From Prevotellaceae bacterium (GTDB lineage Bacteria; Bacteroidota; Bacteroidia; Bacteroidales; Paludibacteraceae), in assembly GCA_031270565.1 (NCBI GenBank), contig JAISXJ010000017.1, positions 1 through 10,218 on the forward strand: DNA of 10,218 nt. The letters run 5' to 3'. The notes beneath the pieces were generated by a model, which had not been told where the DNA came from, did not search any database, and was given only the letters and a program-made list of their open reading frames with translations. Of this stretch, positions 6,926 to 10,218 are shown piece after piece (position 1 is the stretch's first letter; every line of letters begins with the position of its first letter). A program made the position numbers and the translations under genes.

Positions 6926-6961
6926 TTGACAGAATTATCCTCCGACAATCCCATCCAAGAT

Positions 6962-6990
6962 AAAAGCCCCGCGCGGGGCTTTTGTTTTTT
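6962..6990 (+). terminator. Rho-independent terminator after ssb
   Basis: Positions 6962-6983 form a perfect 22-bp palindrome (AAAAGCCCC, GCGC, GGGGCTTTT) followed by TTTGTTTTTT to 6990. It lies between convergent genes, 36 nt after ssb and about 60 nt beyond the end of the minus-strand protease gene. On the minus strand the stem is followed only by a short T-rich stretch, so it may also stop that transcript, less efficiently. Confidence 0.9.
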
Positions 6991-7046
6991 GTCTGAACAG
7001 TTATTCCGGTTAAATCTCCTGTTAAGACGCCTCAGTGGCAGATAGC

Positions 7047-8663
7047 CTACTGCTTTATTATTTTTTGAATGGTTATACCCATGCTGTCAACGGTTTTAAC
7101 TAAATAAACGCCCTTTGGCAGAGAAGAAATATTTATATCTAACTGTCGTGAAGCACGACGCGACAGTTTAATGTGTCCGCGAAGGTCAAGAATGGTTATA
7201 TCAAATGTCTGATGCCGATTGCCAACTATGTGCAGCATTGAATCATGTCCGGAGAGATAAATGGAATAAGGCGTCGAAGCAGGTATGCCGGTTGATATGC
7301 TGCCTGACAGAATATCCGTTAAAATCGGTTCAACATTGGGAATACCATATCCCATCCGATTGTTTGGCGCAGTATAAAGACTGGCACTCTGAATAAGTTG
7401 AACAATCAGTTGCCAATTACTCCACTCAGGAACAGCCCCCCACAGCGACGCCACGACACCTGCAAGTATCGGCGTTGCAAAAGATGTTCCGTTACCATAG
7501 AGAATATTCCCCCACTCATCTACCAGCGCCGTACCCTCTCCCTGCGCACAGAGCGTCGGCTTCAGGCGGTTGTCAAACGTTGTGCCAATGGAACTGAACG
7601 GGCTGTAAACGCCGGCGGCATTGACGCTTCCCACCGTGAGAATACTGTCGGCATCGGCTGGCACAGAGATATACGGATGGCTCGAAGCGCCGTTGTTTCC
7701 AGCCGCAATAAGCACAATCATCCCTTTACGGGCGGCGATTGTGGCGGCACGGGACATGCGGGCAGTCTGTCCGTCAAGCGCGGAATAAGGAAAGGAGGTG
7801 GAAATATCGTCAAAAGAGACATATCCTAATGAGGTGGAAATAATGTCTGCACCAATGCTGTCGGCGCGTTCTGCTGCTGCAATCCAGTTATCACACTCGC
7901 GCAATGATTCCGATGCTTCATCTTCGGAGACATAGAGCAGATATTCCGCATCGGGCGCCGAGCCAAGATAACTGCCCGGAACGTTTGCCGCAATGGTAGA
8001 GAAAACTCTTGTGCCGTGCATACCGCCGTCGTAAATATTCTCATTTCCCGTTACGTAATTATACCTGTCTATAATGTGTTCCCTGACCGAATCGAACGCG
8101 GCAAGCGTGTTGACGCCGAAAAAACCATTATCCATAATGGCTATTAACATACCTTTCCCACGAAAACCTGCGTTGTGTAGCGCCGTCCCGCCAAGCATTT
8201 CAATCTGGTGTTGTGAAGCATTTCCCGTAACGCTTTTGGCAATTGCTGTTGCCTGACGTTTGTTTGTGCTGCCGTTGGGCGCGGAAAGCAATGAGTCTCT
8301 CGTCAGTTGACAGGAAACCACAAACGGCAGGGCGGCGATGTCATTCAGAGAGCCGGCGGCGTCAAGCGTAACGGTAGCGCCGTTCATCCACCGAGAGGTA
8401 TGTATGATAGTAGCGCCGTAATGTATCAGCGAATCCAGATAGCTTTGGCAAACGGGAATATCCGTGCTGTCAACGGGCAGATTTTGTCCGGCACGCCGTT
8501 CCAAAGCCCGTGCCGAAAGATAATCGGACGGCTTGGAGAGCGTATAGGGCGTTGATGCCTTGTCGGCAAACCGGATGTAATAGCATGTTGTTTGTGTTTT
8601 CATCTGCGCTGGTAACAGCAACAGCGCAAGCAACATGCCGAAGTGTACGATTGTTTTTGTCAT
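7047..8663 (-). CDS. Secreted S8 (subtilisin-like) serine protease with type IX sorting domain
   Basis: A 538-residue subtilase. An N-terminal signal peptide (Lys3, hydrophobic 8-18) sends it to the periplasm. Residues about 24-145 are the N-terminal pro-region usual in this Bacteroidota family (YYIRFADKASTPYTLSKP, then a Leu/Arg-rich stretch). The catalytic domain (about 150-450) has Asp178 in IMDNG, His216 in GMHGT, oxyanion Asn323 in AAGNNG and Ser394 in GTSFATP, so the triad is complete. The last 80 or so residues form a beta-rich C-terminal domain ending LPKGVYLVKTVDSMGITIQ and a basic tail, as in type A sorting domains used by the type IX system for surface display or release. Its substrate is unknown. 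The start overlaps the dusB stop by 4 nt (ATGA), so it is translated from the dusB transcript. Confidence 0.9.
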   Translation of the reverse strand: MTKTIVHFGMLLALLLLPAQMKTQTTCYYIRFADKASTPYTLSKPSDYLSARALERRAGQNLPVDSTDIPVCQSYLDSLIHYGATIIHTSRWMNGATVTLDAAGSLNDIAALPFVVSCQLTRDSLLSAPNGSTNKRQATAIAKSVTGNASQHQIEMLGGTALHNAGFRGKGMLIAIMDNGFFGVNTLAAFDSVREHIIDRYNYVTGNENIYDGGMHGTRVFSTIAANVPGSYLGSAPDAEYLLYVSEDEASESLRECDNWIAAAERADSIGADIISTSLGYVSFDDISTSFPYSALDGQTARMSRAATIAARKGMIVLIAAGNNGASSHPYISVPADADSILTVGSVNAAGVYSPFSSIGTTFDNRLKPTLCAQGEGTALVDEWGNILYGNGTSFATPILAGVVASLWGAVPEWSNWQLIVQLIQSASLYTAPNNRMGYGIPNVEPILTDILSGSISTGIPASTPYSIYLSGHDSMLHIVGNRHQTFDITILDLRGHIKLSRRASRQLDINISSLPKGVYLVKTVDSMGITIQKIIKQ

Positions 8664-9664
8664 AAATGTATCTCTTCTTCACGTATATTTTGAAATTCTA
8701 CACGATCGATAATGGCAAACAATTCATCGACAGTATCAGCTCTGAGCATAGCGATGCGTGTCTGTCGAAAGTCGGGCAGTCCTTTGAAGAGCGGCGTAGC
8801 CGCCAGATGCCGGCGGCTGTGGAGAATCCCCCTGCGTTCATCTCCTGTCCATGTTATTGCATGGAGAATGTGCGCCTTGATAATCTCCCGCTGTTCGGCA
8901 CGGGAGATGCATGGACGGCGTTTGCCGTTATCCAGGAGATAACGTATCTCCTCAAAAATCCATGGCTGTCCGATTGCTCCGCGTCCAATCATCACAGCAT
9001 CCACTCCATAGCGAGCAAAGCAGTCGGCGGCAATTTCCGGTGAGGTTACATCGCCGTTTCCAATGATGGGAATAACGATGCGAGGATTGTTTTTAACCTC
9101 ACCTATCAGCGTCCAGTCGGCGTGTCCGCTGTACATCTGGGCGCGTGTTCGTCCGTGAATGGCGAGCGCGGCGATGCCGCAGTCCTGTAACTGTTCTGCA
9201 AGGGTTGGAATGATTTTTGACTGTTCGTCCCATCCGAGCCGTGTTTTCACGGTAACGGGAATTTTCACGGCATCCACAACAGCACGTGTAATGTCAAGCA
9301 TTTTGGGAATATCACGTAACATGCCTGCTCCTGCCCCTTTGTTTGCCACTTTTTTCACCGGACAGCCAAAATTAATATCCAGAATATCTGGGGCAGCCTG
9401 TTCGACAATTTTTGCAGCTTCAACCATTGTCTCCACGTCCCGCCCGTAGATTTGCACTGCTACGGGACGTTCCTCGTCCGAGAGCGTCAACTTCTGTTCT
9501 GTCCGGCTGACATTACGAATCAACGCATCAGCCGACACAAATTCGGTATAAACCAGATTTGCCCCAAACTGCTTACAGGAAAGCCGAAAGGCAGGATCCG
9601 TAACATCCTCCATTGGAGCCAGAAAAAGCGGCAGTTTGCCAAAATCTATGTGTGAAACAGTCAT
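8660..9664 (-). CDS. dusB: tRNA-dihydrouridine synthase
   Basis: FMN-dependent enzyme that reduces specific uridines in the tRNA D-loop to dihydrouridine using NADPH. The 334-residue protein has the Dus family layout: a TIM barrel with APMEDVTD (16-23), catalytic Cys101 in NFGCPVKKVANKGAGAGML (98-116), KTRLGW (140-145), AIHGRTR (168-174), phosphate-binding GNGD (202-205) and IGRGA (226-230), then a helical C-terminal domain (about 250-334). CPVKKVANKGAG and GRGAIGQPWIF are the DusB-type versions; DusA and DusC are less likely. It starts at ATG 9664, about 43 nt after the predicted transcription start, and is the first gene of a two-gene unit with the protease. On the opposite strand are only shadow frames. 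Confidence 0.93.
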   Translation of the reverse strand: MTVSHIDFGKLPLFLAPMEDVTDPAFRLSCKQFGANLVYTEFVSADALIRNVSRTEQKLTLSDEERPVAVQIYGRDVETMVEAAKIVEQAAPDILDINFGCPVKKVANKGAGAGMLRDIPKMLDITRAVVDAVKIPVTVKTRLGWDEQSKIIPTLAEQLQDCGIAALAIHGRTRAQMYSGHADWTLIGEVKNNPRIVIPIIGNGDVTSPEIAADCFARYGVDAVMIGRGAIGQPWIFEEIRYLLDNGKRRPCISRAEQREIIKAHILHAITWTGDERRGILHSRRHLAATPLFKGLPDFRQTRIAMLRADTVDELFAIIDRVEFQNIREEEIHL

Positions 9665-9713
9665 TGTGGAAGTAAAGAAAATAGCTAAGAGCTGTGGCTC
9701 TGAAAAGTTTGGA

Positions 9714-9721
9714 CAAAGGTA
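9714..9721 (-). promoter_or_regulatory. dusB promoter, -7 element
   Basis: On the minus strand this reads TACCTTTG, a match to TAnnTTTG. Transcription would start near 9707. No -33 TTTG is present at the expected distance; A-rich repeat copy D lies there. Confidence 0.65.
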
Positions 9722-9726
9722 CGGCT

Positions 9727-9785
9727 TTTTTTTAGTTTTTAGAGTGTAGAGTTTAGTGAATAGTGAATAACGAATAGTGAATAAT
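9727..9785 (-). repeat. A-rich dispersed repeat, copy D
   Basis: Read on the minus strand, 9748-9732 gives TACACTCTAAAAACTAA, matching 16 of 17 bases of the core in copies A and C. Upstream of it lie related units of the CACTATTCACTAAAC and GTTATTCACTATT type. The core ends ten bases before the dusB -7 element and points toward it. Confidence 0.65.
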
Positions 9786-9804
9786 AATGTCTCGCAGGGA
9801 CAAA

Positions 9805-9918
9805 TCTCTGTGTAACTCTGTGAAACCTCCGTGCTTCTCTGTGAAATTCAGCAGCGAGAGTTACCAAGTTTTCTTATTGCACGAAGTTATACAGAGAACA
9901 CACAGAGAGACACAGAGA
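9805..9918. repeat. CTCTGTG inverted repeat
   Basis: The arm TCTCTGTGTAACTCTGTG (9805-9822) pairs with CACAGAGAGACACAGAGA (9901-9918), 16 of 18 bases complementary, across a spacer of 78 nt. Each arm is itself made of CTCTGTG-type units, and more units lie inside (CTTCTCTGTG near 9833-9842, ACAGAGAACA near 9891-9900). No open frame or transposase is associated. It resembles the simple palindromic intergenic repeats seen in many bacterial genomes. Confidence 0.65.
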
Positions 9919-9947
9919 AATAAAAGTCCGAAAAAACATTTTTCACT

Positions 9948-9978
9948 AAAAACTACACTCTAATAACTAATAACTAAA
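9948..9978 (+). repeat. A-rich dispersed repeat, copy C
   Basis: Contains ACTACACTCTAATAACTAA (9952-9970), identical over 19 bases to copy A, followed by TAACTAAAAAAAG. It ends a few bases before the -7 element at 9987 and points toward it. Confidence 0.75.
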
Positions 9979-9986
9979 AAAAGTAT

Positions 9987-9994
9987 TATCTTTG
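9987..9994 (+). promoter_or_regulatory. Promoter, -7 element, toward the right edge
   Basis: TATCTTTG matches TAnnTTTG and is identical to the cdd element. Transcription would begin near 9999. As at the other repeat-linked promoters, no -33 TTTG is visible. The downstream gene is either the small ORF at 10031 or something beyond the window. Confidence 0.55.
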
Positions 9995-10030
9995 CCACCG
10001 ATATTCTTAACAAAAAATTGAATTAAAACG

Positions 10031-10165
10031 ATGCTTACATCTGGGATTCTATATTTGCCATTTTTTCAGATTAGACGGTTTAACTGGCTAAAAGTAAGTT
10101 CGTTACAAAAGCCCCCCCCCGCATTCAGCTTAACTCCTTGTATTCAAGGGATTATCATTTATTAA
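10031..10165 (+). CDS. Possible 44-aa ORF with a C9 tract
   Basis: ATG 10031 follows an A-rich leader about 30 nt after the predicted transcription start, the same geometry as genes in this window. The frame encodes 44 residues and ends at TAA 10163-10165. Codons 28-30 are CCC CCC CCC, a run of nine C (10112-10120). One added C would place translation in another frame that stays open to the window edge at 10218. I do not recognise the peptide. It may be a real small or phase-variable gene, or just noise in an intergenic region. Confidence 0.25.
   Translation: MLTSGILYLPFFQIRRFNWLKVSSLQKPPPAFSLTPCIQGIIIY
10100..10131 (+). repeat. TCGTTACAAA-C9-AGCTT element, copy 2
   Basis: TCGTTACAAA (10100-10109), nine C (10112-10120) and AGCTT (10127-10131) mirror the element at 4699-4728, where the run is seven G. 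The similarity beyond these blocks is weak. Confidence 0.4.
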
Positions 10166-10187
10166 AAACTTTTCGATTTACGCTTAA

Positions 10188-10210
10188 CAACGCGAAGTTT
10201 CTTTGCGTTG
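10188..10210. repeat. Hairpin at the right edge
   Basis: CAACGCGAAG (10188-10197) and CTTTGCGTTG (10201-10210) can form a 10-bp stem, with one G-T pair, around a TTT loop. No T tract follows, so it does not look like a plus-strand terminator. The TTTGCG/TTTGCC wording resembles simple intergenic repeats. Confidence 0.45.
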
Positions 10211-10218
10211 CTTTGCCA

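Noticed and set aside
7826..8044. Minus-strand 72-aa frame inside the protease gene, as a sign of a frameshift
   Set aside because: The protease frame is continuous with its full triad and family motifs; this is a shadow frame.
9159..9449. 96-aa plus-strand ORF opposite dusB
   Set aside because: It is antisense to a complete, well-matched dusB, has no promoter, and has the low-complexity composition of a shadow frame.

Overview
The window looks like chromosomal DNA of a member of the Bacteroidota, most likely the Bacteroidales. Three things point there. Upstream regions carry the Bacteroidota -7 promoter element TAnnTTTG (at 128, 1137, 5146, 6428, 9987 on the plus strand and 9714-9721 on the minus strand). 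Start codons follow A-rich leaders rather than Shine-Dalgarno sequences. The gene set is typical of the group: a START-like protein, an LptF/LptG permease, fused ribBA, a subtilisin-like protease with a type IX secretion C-terminus, nspC and ssb. Nothing in the sequence fixes the genus.

Layout. 1-190: left edge, possibly the last codons of an unidentified gene, then an A-rich repeat and the cdd promoter. 191-4580: five genes on the plus strand, namely cytidine deaminase, START-like protein, LptF/LptG-type permease, ribBA (riboflavin synthesis) and ftsE (cell-division ABC ATPase). 4581-5216: a repeat-rich intergenic stretch with a hairpin next to a G7 run, seven copies of a 21-bp tandem repeat, a composite A-rich repeat, a promoter and a possible 18-codon upstream ORF. 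5217-6925: nspC (carboxynorspermidine decarboxylase, polyamine synthesis) and ssb, each with its own promoter; a strong terminator follows ssb. 7047-9664: a minus-strand pair transcribed dusB then S8 protease, overlapping by 4 nt. 9665-10218: intergenic DNA with several repeats, a promoter and a possible small ORF containing a C9 tract.

The genes are mostly housekeeping (pyrimidine salvage, envelope lipid transport, riboflavin, division, polyamine, DNA replication and repair, tRNA modification) plus one secreted protease. I see no defence system, phage, transposase, CRISPR array, tRNA or rRNA. The interesting material is intergenic: a dispersed A-rich repeat lies immediately upstream of four of the six promoters and always points toward the -7 element. 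In all four cases no recognisable -33 TTTG is present. Other items worth a look are the minisatellite, the overlapping upstream ORF of nspC, a pair of TCGTTACAAA-homopolymer-AGCTT elements, and a C9 tract that could switch a small ORF between frames.
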